NCBI GenBank assembly: GCA_022984795.1
Contig: JALIHJ010000025.1
Location: 124,001 to 188,000 of the forward strand
Direction of reading: 5' to 3'
DNA from: Fabrea salina
Lineage: Eukaryota > Ciliophora > Heterotrichea > Heterotrichida > Fabreidae
DNA: 64,000 nucleotides
Position numbers and translations under genes: made by a program
Shown: piece after piece, positions 39,035-46,958 of the stretch
Position numbering within the stretch: the first letter of the stretch is position 1
Layout of the letters: each line of letters starts with the position of its first letter
The notes under the pieces: model-generated
Database searches by the model: none
Seen by the model: the letters and a program-made list of their open reading frames with translations, nothing else
Told to the model about the DNA's origin: nothing

Positions 39035-39688
39035 TTATGCAGTAGTTTCAGTAGTGCTTTCTTCAGCGGTCTCAGTAGTGTCTTCTCCAGCTTCCTGGGT
39101 TGTTTCTTCAGCGGTCTCAGTAGTATCCTCTCCAGCTTCTTGGGGCTCTTCAGGTTCCTGGGTCATTTCCCCACTAGTTTCGGTAGTAGTTTCTTGGCTT
39201 ATATCTTCAGATACATCCTGTTGAAGCTCTTCGCTTTCATTTTGGAGTTCTTCTAAATCGTCCTGGATTTCTTCAACCTCATCTTCATCATCACGGTCAA
39301 TTTCCTCGCTTTCTTTTTGGAGTTCTTCTAAATCGTCCTGGATTTCTTCAGCTTCGTCTTCATCTTCAGGGTCAACTTCTTCAGGCTGTTCTTTTTCCGC
39401 CATTTCAGCTTCAAGCCTGTCTAACTCGTCATAAACTTTCTGTTCGTCCTCTGCGTTGATAGTTCCAGCATTGCCCATGACTCGAGTGTTGGTGCGCACA
39501 GCTTGAGGAGAAGCTCCATTGAACTCTACATCATAAAGCATTTCATCAATGATTTCTTCACTTAGGTCTTGCACAAACAGAGTTTCTAGGGGTTTGGTGT
39601 ATTTGCCCAAGAAACTCATGAATATCTTTTTGTCGTTGGCTGCGAGTCCCAAACAAAGAATTCCGAGTATTATCCCAGCCTTTATCAT
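39035..39688 (-). CDS. Secreted, highly acidic repeat protein
   Basis: This 217-residue protein has a signal peptide (MIKAGIILGILCLGLAAND). The mature protein is dominated by Asp/Glu. Internal repeats occur: a ~22-residue unit (EIQDDLEELQxESEE, twice) and a C-terminal Thr/Glu unit (QEAGEDTTETAEE, two and a half copies). It resembles luminal calcium-binding or granule-matrix proteins in composition only. There are no cysteines in the mature part and no anchor. Confidence 0.75.
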   Translation of the reverse strand: MIKAGIILGILCLGLAANDKKIFMSFLGKYTKPLETLFVQDLSEEIIDEMLYDVEFNGASPQAVRTNTRVMGNAGTINAEDEQKVYDELDRLEAEMAEKEQPEEVDPEDEDEAEEIQDDLEELQKESEEIDRDDEDEVEEIQDDLEELQNESEELQQDVSEDISQETTTETSGEMTQEPEEPQEAGEDTTETAEETTQEAGEDTTETAEESTTETTA

Positions 39689-39716
39689 ATTTTTATTATC
39701 CGTTTTTTAACACCGA

Positions 39717-42197
39717 TTAATTAGATTTAGGTTTCTTGGGTACATGGTCAACCTTGTTTTCTATTTGTCCAATTAAGAAGGCTCTGGCTTCTTGGTAAAT
39801 TTCAGAGAAGCTAAACTTGGCATAGCTGGACCACATATGGTGAGAACTCCACCTTGAAGCAGGAGTTCTTCGCGTGTTAATTCCTTGTAAGACGCAAGCA
39901 AGGTCTTTTGCTTCAGGGACTCCTTCCCAACTGCTCAGAATGCTAAAAAAGTCCATTTCCAAATTTGAAGGCAACTCTAGCTTAGGAATGTTTTTGATGA
40001 GGTTTCCTTCTAAATAACTTTCAATGCAGTCACTTAGCTTTTCTGTGCAACTCACAGAGTTTACATAGGAGTGCTCTGCAAACTCAAACAACAATGAGTA
40101 ACAAGTTTCAAGTTTATTGGACCACACTTCTTCTACGTCGAAAAACTCCTTTTCAAGGCTCTCAGCAACCCTTAGCATTTCTAAGTCCTGGGGAATGCTT
40201 TCAGCTTCGAGTATAAGTGATTCGTCTAAGAACTGGCAAGAAATCTCCCCAGACGCAGCAATTCTTCTCAAAGCGTAAATGACCTCGTTCACTTCTAAGT
40301 CCATAGAGCTTGCAATGTCAGGCAGGTGTACTCTCCTAACTCCAGCAAAGTTTCTGCAGTTATTTAGAACGTGTGACAGTATAGCAAACTTCTGAGCTAA
40401 TTCGGAAGGCTGGCTTTTGTGGAACTTAATTTGGGCTGTAATAGGGGTTAAGGGCTGCATCTTGACAACTCCTTGGTTTTTCAAGCTTAAAAGCAAACAC
40501 ACCAAAATGTCCTTTTCCAAGCCTAGGTCTTCACAAGTTTCGTTTAACTTTAAAACAACTTGTTGTCCTTCTTTGGACTCACCAGGTTCTTTCCTCTTTA
40601 AGTCTGTGTTTCCGAACTTCTTGAGGATCTGCAAAACCTGCCTTTTAGAAATGTGGTTTGAGTAGTTTAGAGTGCGGATTTTAAACATGTTGTCTGGACT
40701 TAAAAAAATGTGGCACCTAGCAGTGGATCCGTTTCTCCCAGCTCTGCCTGTTTCTTGCACAAGGTGCTCTAAACTTTTAGGAGGGTACAAGTGAATAACT
40801 CCTTCTACGTTGGACTTGTCAATCCCCATTCCAAAAGAAACTGTAGCTACTAGCACTCTGATGCTTCCTTTGGCAAACTGTTCTTGTATATAAGACTTCC
40901 GGTCTTCTGGAAGACCTCCGTGGAAGCTCGCACAAGACTCGCCTTTGCTTTTGACCCACTGAGCTATGTTGTTAGCAAGTCCTTGGAAAGGAGAGTATAC
41001 TATAACGCTTCCTTTTTTAAAGTCTTTTGTTCTAAGCAGTCTACTTACCCCTGTAAGCAGGTCTTCGTCTTTAGAAACAGTAATTCTCAAGTTACTCCGA
41101 AGGGCCTTTCCTTTTTTAATAGTAGTTTGGATATTCAGGACCTTGCAAATTTGTGCTTGGGTGTCTGAGTGAACTGTAGCTGAAAGTGCCAGTACTTTTG
41201 TTTTAAGCAAGTCAGGAATTAACAAGTAAGAGTACCTGTAAGAATTCGAAAGCATAGACAAACAGTGACACTCGTCAATGCAAGTTAAAGAGACTTTAGG
41301 CAACAAATGGGTGTTTTCCACAATAAACTTTTCTGGAGTTATAAACAGAATGTCTAGTTTGTTTTCTTGAATTGACTTTCTAACCTGGATTTGCAGTTGG
41401 ACAGGCAGGTCTGAGTGCAAGCAAGCACCAGAAAGACAGTTAGGCAGTCTCATGATTTGGTCGCTAATAAGTGACTTCAAAGGAGTGATAACAACAGTTA
41501 TTCCTTCAAGAACTCTAGCACACATTTGGTAGATTAAGCTTTTTCCAGCACCAGTCGGCAAAATAGTTAAAACGTTGTGGTTCTCCAAAACAGCAACAAT
41601 GCTTTCTTTTTGGCCCTCTCTGAAGCTAGTGAACTTGAATTCTTCTGTAAGTATGGAGTCTAAGTCTGTGTGCTGGCTTCTAACCTTTGAAGTGTAGCCT
41701 TCAGAAAAGGCAACATGCAGTTCTTCTTTAATTTGGTGCACTGAGTTTTTGTAAGGAAACTGTTTTTTTCTGCAGTACCTAGTTTTTCCTAGTTTTTTAG
41801 CAGACTTTGCTTTGTTTAAGTTGAGTTTTACAAAGTTTTCAGTTTGTTTGGGTTTAGTTTTTCTGGGTTGTTTGGGTTTTTGTTCTTTGACTTCAAGGAA
41901 CTTTTGAGTGAAGGCTTTGCTAAGTACTTCTTCTTGGAGTTCGTTTTCTTGGATGGGGATGTCGTCTTCCCAAAGCTTTTTCAAAGGCTTTTTGGGACTG
42001 TAGCTCTCGTTAGAAGACTTTAGTAAACACGAAGTAAAGTAGGAAGTACTTGATGGAGCATCAGTAAGTTTTTCTGGGGTTTTTTCTTCGTTGAAAGTAA
42101 GAGTGTTTGTAGGAGCGTGTCTGCGTGGAACACGTTTAGGTGGAAGGGTTTCTTTTTTGGGGCGCTCAAAAAAGCTTTCACTGGGTACAAAAGACAT
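39717..42197 (-). CDS. RECQL4: RecQ-type DNA helicase, RECQL4-like
   Basis: This 826-residue protein has a RecQ helicase core at ~180-530: FTSFREGQKESI (Q-motif region), TGAGKS Walker A, DECH box (CIDECHCLS), LALSATV, and motif VI QETGRAGRNG. Upstream, NFVKLNLNKAKSAKKLG matches the NFVRLNMK motif seen before the helicase in RecQ4. A replication-initiation role as in animal RECQL4 is therefore likely. A short basic N-terminus stands where the Sld2-like region would be. The 811-nt gap at 42198 follows its start. Confidence 0.92.
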   Translation of the reverse strand: MSFVPSESFFERPKKETLPPKRVPRRHAPTNTLTFNEEKTPEKLTDAPSSTSYFTSCLLKSSNESYSPKKPLKKLWEDDIPIQENELQEEVLSKAFTQKFLEVKEQKPKQPRKTKPKQTENFVKLNLNKAKSAKKLGKTRYCRKKQFPYKNSVHQIKEELHVAFSEGYTSKVRSQHTDLDSILTEEFKFTSFREGQKESIVAVLENHNVLTILPTGAGKSLIYQMCARVLEGITVVITPLKSLISDQIMRLPNCLSGACLHSDLPVQLQIQVRKSIQENKLDILFITPEKFIVENTHLLPKVSLTCIDECHCLSMLSNSYRYSYLLIPDLLKTKVLALSATVHSDTQAQICKVLNIQTTIKKGKALRSNLRITVSKDEDLLTGVSRLLRTKDFKKGSVIVYSPFQGLANNIAQWVKSKGESCASFHGGLPEDRKSYIQEQFAKGSIRVLVATVSFGMGIDKSNVEGVIHLYPPKSLEHLVQETGRAGRNGSTARCHIFLSPDNMFKIRTLNYSNHISKRQVLQILKKFGNTDLKRKEPGESKEGQQVVLKLNETCEDLGLEKDILVCLLLSLKNQGVVKMQPLTPITAQIKFHKSQPSELAQKFAILSHVLNNCRNFAGVRRVHLPDIASSMDLEVNEVIYALRRIAASGEISCQFLDESLILEAESIPQDLEMLRVAESLEKEFFDVEEVWSNKLETCYSLLFEFAEHSYVNSVSCTEKLSDCIESYLEGNLIKNIPKLELPSNLEMDFFSILSSWEGVPEAKDLACVLQGINTRRTPASRWSSHHMWSSYAKFSFSEIYQEARAFLIGQIENKVDHVPKKPKSN

Positions 42198-43008
42198 TAT
42201 CCCGCCTTTTTATTAAAGATCACTTCACACAAAGAACTTTCTTATATACTTAAGTGCCAGTCACTCTTGGTTCAGGGTTCAAGATATTCCAAATCAAGCC
42301 TTCTAGATGGTGGGTTCGGAGTGTTTTTGGTTTTAATTAGTAAGTGCTTGTCAGTGCTAGTCATAAAAGCTTATGCTAGAAACCTTTGCTTCCAGAAGTA
42401 GCTGGTTTCCTGAGAGTTGAAGCCGTTATAGTGTGCAAGCAAAGCAAAGTACAAGAGTAACCCAAAATCAACACTGCGTTAAGTTTTAAGAAACTATTCT
42501 TTGGAAACAGCAGGAGTTAATTGTTGCTTCTTATCAACAAGTGTACAATTTGAAAACTAAGCCTAAAACAACGCTAAATATTGGATAATTATGATGGAAT
42601 ATCCAATTAAGGTTCTGGATAGTGGTAAGCATTATCTACATTCCTGAAGAGTTGGGATTCATCAGTGCAGATACTATTTGTAAGGCCTATAAGTTGGCGT
42701 AGCTCTCTTTCTGACTCTAGCACTAGTGGTAAATCACTGATTAAAAGTGTTTTCTTGCTGTTGTTCTCAGTTTTTGCAATGTTCCAAAGTTTTTTCTTCC
42801 TTGCAACTTGTGGAATTCGGTCTGGTTATGTCTAATGAAGTGTGTGTTTCTTGCTTGATTTTGTCCTAATCAAACTGCACTTTCCCTTTCTAACTAGGTT
42901 AAGTTTTCATGTTTCCATTGCTGCTTTAGATTCTTAGTTACTAGAATCTGAAGCAGATGTTCATTTACAGACTTTGAATTAAGTGTTTTTTTAGTTAAGT
43001 TAAACCTT
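42198..43008. other. 811-nt non-coding stretch between RECQL4 and the channel gene
   Basis: This is one of only two long gaps in the window. No frame of note, tRNA boxes or repeats are visible. One perfect 8-bp inverted repeat (ATTGGATA / TATCCAAT, 12-nt loop) lies at 42580-42607. It contains the RECQL4 upstream region and the end of the channel transcript. Confidence 0.4.
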
Positions 43009-45978
43009 TTATTGACTCCTTTTTAGTAAGGCGTCCAGCTTCTCGTTGATTCTTCCTTCCATTTCTTGGATCTCTTTTCTAGTAGTTTCTTGCATAGTCT
43101 TTATCTTTTCTTTGATGCTTTGGGAGTCTTCATAAATTTTCGTGACTCTGCTTTCCCACTCTTCTTCTTGTTCTTCTCCTCCGTATTCCTGCACGAAGTG
43201 GAGGTATGTTTCTTGTCCTTGGTTTCTCTTCCAAAACATGCAGTTTTCTATCTCCAGAATTAACTGTAGCTTGATTGTAGTATCTGACTCTACTCTTCGT
43301 AGAGTTATTTTGTCAAAGGACCCCGAAATGATTGCAATTAGAAGGTTAAGCATAACTATTAAGTTCAGCACTGAGCCCAACACAAACAGAATCCACTGAA
43401 TGTTGTCGAAGTCTGAATCATCGAAATCTCCTAAAAGTAGTTTGTAGGAAGTTGCAAGAGTGTCTGAAAGATTTAAGCTCAGAGTAATCCCTGTTAAGCC
43501 ACAGTAGGCCAGTAAAAAGTAAACTAGTATCAGCAAGAAAGAAGCAGTGTCCCTGATGACTTCTTGGATAAGCCAAATATAGTACCTAGTTGACTCAATA
43601 ACTTTGAAGGCGTTTATTCCTTCTAGCCAAAACAGAAAGCTTGTAATCAGTGTCAGGTAGTTAGGTGAGTTCAGGTTCTCGAATTCAGATGTCAAAGAAA
43701 GTACTCCCCATACATAACCCAAGACTATTCTTGCAATATCTAAGTAGTTCTTGGGTGATTTGAAGTAATCTCCACTGTTTATTTGAAGCAACTCAAACAC
43801 AGTGGAGAAGAAGTTGAGGAGTAGGAAGAAGCCAGTAAATGCTTGTCTTGTTGTTGTTTCAGTTGAGAAAGCCATGCCCATGATGAGTGCCACACTTGCT
43901 AGGTTGAGTAGTCCTATAGTCATAATAGCAGGTCTGAACTTCAAGAACTTGTAGTCTGCTAAAGCTTGCACAAAGTCACTAAGCAAGCAGTCAAGTCTTT
44001 CAGTGTCTAGAAAAGCGTTGAGCAGGCGTAGGCTTTCGTGGGAACCTTCTTCGGAGTTAAACTTAAACTGGGTAGTGCCTGCTTTCACGTTCTTGTACTC
44101 ACCTGTCTTTTCTATGTAAGCATTAAATGGCACTTGATCCTTGAAGTAGTGGGGTAGTTTACTTGTTTTTATAGGCCTGACTGCATTAGAAGTAGCAGAT
44201 TCGCATATGGAGGTGACCTGGGAGAAGTTTTCTTCTAGGAGTCTTGGAATGTCTTCACTTATTAGGGAAAATATGAATGACTTTCTTGGACAGTCTTCTA
44301 ACTCTGAAATGTATTTGAGGATCACTTCAGTGCACTTCTTGTTTCCTGCTTCGAGTGACACTGTGAGGGGAGTGTTTCCTTTTGCTGACTTTAAGAATTG
44401 GCATCCTTGTTCAAGTGCAATCTTGAGTAATTGGTCTTTTCCTTGGTAAGCCAACACGTGCAGAAGGTTGATGTTTTGGGAGTTTATTCTCAATTGGTTC
44501 ATGGTTCTGTTGTACTGAGAGGACTTTGAGTCAACTATGTTCCTTATTTCAGATATTTCAATAGCAAGTCCTGGAGAGTCTTTGTATTCAGAGTATAATT
44601 TTGTCACTCTCACTGTCTTGTCATTTGACCCTGAGAAGAGGTATTTTCCCCACACTTGTAGACACGTGACAATGTCAGTGTGACCTTTAAGAGTAGTGAC
44701 TTCTTGTAGAGTTTCCAGGTTCCATACTTTCACTGTCTTGTCATCTGAGCCCGAGAAGAGGTATTTCCCCCACACTTGTAGACACCAGACAGCGCTAGTG
44801 TGGCCTGCAAGGGTAGTGACTTCTTGTAGTGTTTCCAGGTTCCATACCCTCACTGTCTTGTCACTTGACCCAGAAAAGAGATACTGTCCCCACACTTGTA
44901 GACAGTAGACGATATCAGTGTGGCCTGCAAAAGTGGTAAATTCTTCTAGAGTTTCCAGGTTCCATACTTTCACTGTCTTGTCATCTGAGCCCGAAAAGAG
45001 GTATTTCCCCCACACTTGTAGGCAGGTGACAATGTCAGTGTGGCCTGCAAGGGTAGTGACTTCTTGTAGTGTTTCCAGGTTCCATACCTTCACTGTCTTG
45101 TCATTTGACCCCGAGAAGAGGTACTGTCCCCAAACTTGTAGACAGTAGACAGTGTCAGTATGACCTTTAAGAGTGGTAACTTCTTGTAGAGTTTCCAGGT
45201 TCCATACCTTCACTGTCTCATCAATTGATCCCGAGAACAGATACTTTCCCCACACTTGTAGACAGGTGACAATGTCAGTGTGAGCTGTAAGAGTAGTGAC
45301 TTCTTGTAGAGTTTCCAGGTTCCATACCCTCACTGTCTTGTCATTTGACCCCGAGAAAAGGTACTTTCCCCAAACTCTTAGACACCGGACAATATCAGTG
45401 TGACCTTTAAGAGTGGTAACTTCTTGTAGAGTTTCCAGGTTCCATACCCTCACTGTCTTGTCACTTGACCCAGAAAAGAGGTATTTCCCCCACACTTGTA
45501 GACAGTAGACGATATCAGTGTGGCCTGCAAAAGTGGTAACTTCTTCTAGAGTTTCCAGGTTCCATACTTTCACTGTCTCGTCACTTGACCCCGAGAAGAG
45601 GTACTGTCCCCACACTTGTAGACAGTTGATATCATCAGTATGACCTTTAAGAGTAGTGACTTCTTGTAGAGTTTCCAGGTTCCATACCTTCACTGTCTTG
45701 TCATTTGACCCCGAGAAAAGGTATTTCCCCCACACTTGTAGACAGTAGACAGTGTCACTGTGGCCTGTAAGAGTAGTGACTTCTTCTAGGGTTTCCAAGT
45801 TCCATACCTTCACTGTTTTGTCATCTGACCCCGAAAAGAGGTACTTTCCCCACACTCTTAGACACCAGACAGCCTCAATGTGCCTCCCTAGATCCTTGGT
45901 GGCTTCTAATCCATCTATCGCTGCTTTAACTTCTTCCAAAGGATCACTTTCCTCAGTACACTTGAATTTGGACTCTCC
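43009..45978 (-). CDS. WD40-ankyrin-TRP-like cation channel
   Basis: The open frame encodes ~989 residues. Numbering from a TTG at 45939: residues 20-455 are eleven 40-residue WD40 repeats that are nearly identical; ~470-590 are ankyrin-like; six hydrophobic segments span ~665-880. Loop LLGDFDDSDF before the last helix is the likely pore, and helix NLIVMLNLLIAIISGSF matches TRP/Ion_trans S6. A Glu/Lys coiled coil ends the protein (~930-976). No in-frame ATG precedes the repeats. The frame hits a stop at 45979-45981. An 18-nt GT-AAG stretch (45978-45995) could be an intron leading to ATG 46092 (MKNSSKVV), but it breaks the 15-nt rule. The 5' end is unresolved. Confidence 0.85.
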   Translation of the reverse strand, partial: GESKFKCTEESDPLEEVKAAIDGLEATKDLGRHIEAVWCLRVWGKYLFSGSDDKTVKVWNLETLEEVTTLTGHSDTVYCLQVWGKYLFSGSNDKTVKVWNLETLQEVTTLKGHTDDINCLQVWGQYLFSGSSDETVKVWNLETLEEVTTFAGHTDIVYCLQVWGKYLFSGSSDKTVRVWNLETLQEVTTLKGHTDIVRCLRVWGKYLFSGSNDKTVRVWNLETLQEVTTLTAHTDIVTCLQVWGKYLFSGSIDETVKVWNLETLQEVTTLKGHTDTVYCLQVWGQYLFSGSNDKTVKVWNLETLQEVTTLAGHTDIVTCLQVWGKYLFSGSDDKTVKVWNLETLEEFTTFAGHTDIVYCLQVWGQYLFSGSSDKTVRVWNLETLQEVTTLAGHTSAVWCLQVWGKYLFSGSDDKTVKVWNLETLQEVTTLKGHTDIVTCLQVWGKYLFSGSNDKTVRVTKLYSEYKDSPGLAIEISEIRNIVDSKSSQYNRTMNQLRINSQNINLLHVLAYQGKDQLLKIALEQGCQFLKSAKGNTPLTVSLEAGNKKCTEVILKYISELEDCPRKSFIFSLISEDIPRLLEENFSQVTSICESATSNAVRPIKTSKLPHYFKDQVPFNAYIEKTGEYKNVKAGTTQFKFNSEEGSHESLRLLNAFLDTERLDCLLSDFVQALADYKFLKFRPAIMTIGLLNLASVALIMGMAFSTETTTRQAFTGFFLLLNFFSTVFELLQINSGDYFKSPKNYLDIARIVLGYVWGVLSLTSEFENLNSPNYLTLITSFLFWLEGINAFKVIESTRYYIWLIQEVIRDTASFLLILVYFLLAYCGLTGITLSLNLSDTLATSYKLLLGDFDDSDFDNIQWILFVLGSVLNLIVMLNLLIAIISGSFDKITLRRVESDTTIKLQLILEIENCMFWKRNQGQETYLHFVQEYGGEEQEEEWESRVTKIYEDSQSIKEKIKTMQETTRKEIQEMEGRINEKLDALLKRSQ
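44590..45882 (-). repeat. Tandem 120-bp WD40-coding repeats, eleven units
   Basis: Eleven head-to-tail units of exactly 120 bp (the last incomplete) are nearly identical in DNA. The shared core encodes VWGKYLFSGSxDKTVKVWNL. Differences cluster at a few codons: the residues after HT (DIV, DTV, DDI, SAV), the residue before the second D in GSxD, K/E after it, and the xG before the next unit. Confidence 0.95.
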
Positions 45979-46958
45979 TTAGTTTTTATGAATACCATCC
46001 TCTGGGTAGGTGACAAGAGATGCTCTACTATTTACTACTTCAAAGTCTACTGATACGAATCTGTTTTGAACAACCTTTGAGGAATTTTTCATGCCAGGAA
46101 TGCCTACAACCACTATGATTAATCAAGTGTACAACAATACCTCCAAGTCTAAAACCAATAATGAACCTTGGAGAAGGTTTTGTTTCTAAAACTTAGGTAA
46201 GGGTATTTAGAGTTCCGATTCCTCAGGGTCTGCTTGGAGTTGTTTCTGTTCTTCTTGTTCTCTGGTTTGGGATCTTATTGGTAACTTGGCTTCTCCTTCA
46301 ACTGCGGGTTGTTTTTCTTCCTCTAACGAGGGTCCGACTCTGAAACTTGACATTTACAAGCTTACAGTTACTTGGGAGTTAAATGTTTGACCAGAACTCA
46401 TCAGAACTCCTATATCACTCAAGCACTGCTCTAGAGCCTGGGTATTTTTATGTATGCATTCACTAAAGAATGCACACCCTTAATTATGTTGCTTGAGGCT
46501 AGCACAAACCTAACTTATCGAAAGAGTCAAAGTTTTTAGAGGGCAGCATGCTAGTTGAAACCCAGCTAAGCAAATGAAATTCAAAATACATCACTCAGAG
46601 CACAGCAGAGACTCCAACTTAGAGTGTTTAGCTTAGTTAAAACCAGAGTTTGGGTGTTATGACAAGCCTAGAAAATACAACTAGACTGGAACTTAAGTCT
46701 CATGACTACTCAAAACAGGTGGCAATGGTAATGATGAGTATTTTCTACCTCAAGCAGGTATATTAATTAATAGTTAATTTTCAAATAACTTGATTGTATA
46801 ATGCTATTACAAGACAAATTCAAGCACTAAAGGACAGCAGTTTAATAATTATACCTAAAGCCTTACCAATGAACACTAGGTCTGTGAACTTATTTCGAAT
46901 AGATTCTTCCAACCTGGCTTATAGCAATATCAAAACCAATGTTAACTTATTTACAATA
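45979..46958. other. Long intergenic region upstream of the channel gene
   Basis: About 980 nt, the longest gap here. On the minus strand, 46207-46353 is a 48-codon ORF (MSSFRVGPSLEEEKQ...) in the same frame as the channel gene but separated from it by several stops. A second ATG at 46092 is also in frame. At 46431-46505 nested inverted repeats occur (AGCCT/AGGCT, GGGT/ACCC, TGCATTC/GAATGCA). The rest shows nothing recognisable. Confidence 0.4.

Noticed and set aside
42580-42607. 8-bp inverted repeat as a terminal repeat or terminator
   Set aside because: A single short hairpin with no transposase, duplication or partner repeat nearby.
45979-46958. tRNA or other small RNA genes in the long gaps
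   Set aside because: No A-box/B-box pair or cloverleaf could be traced by eye on either strand.
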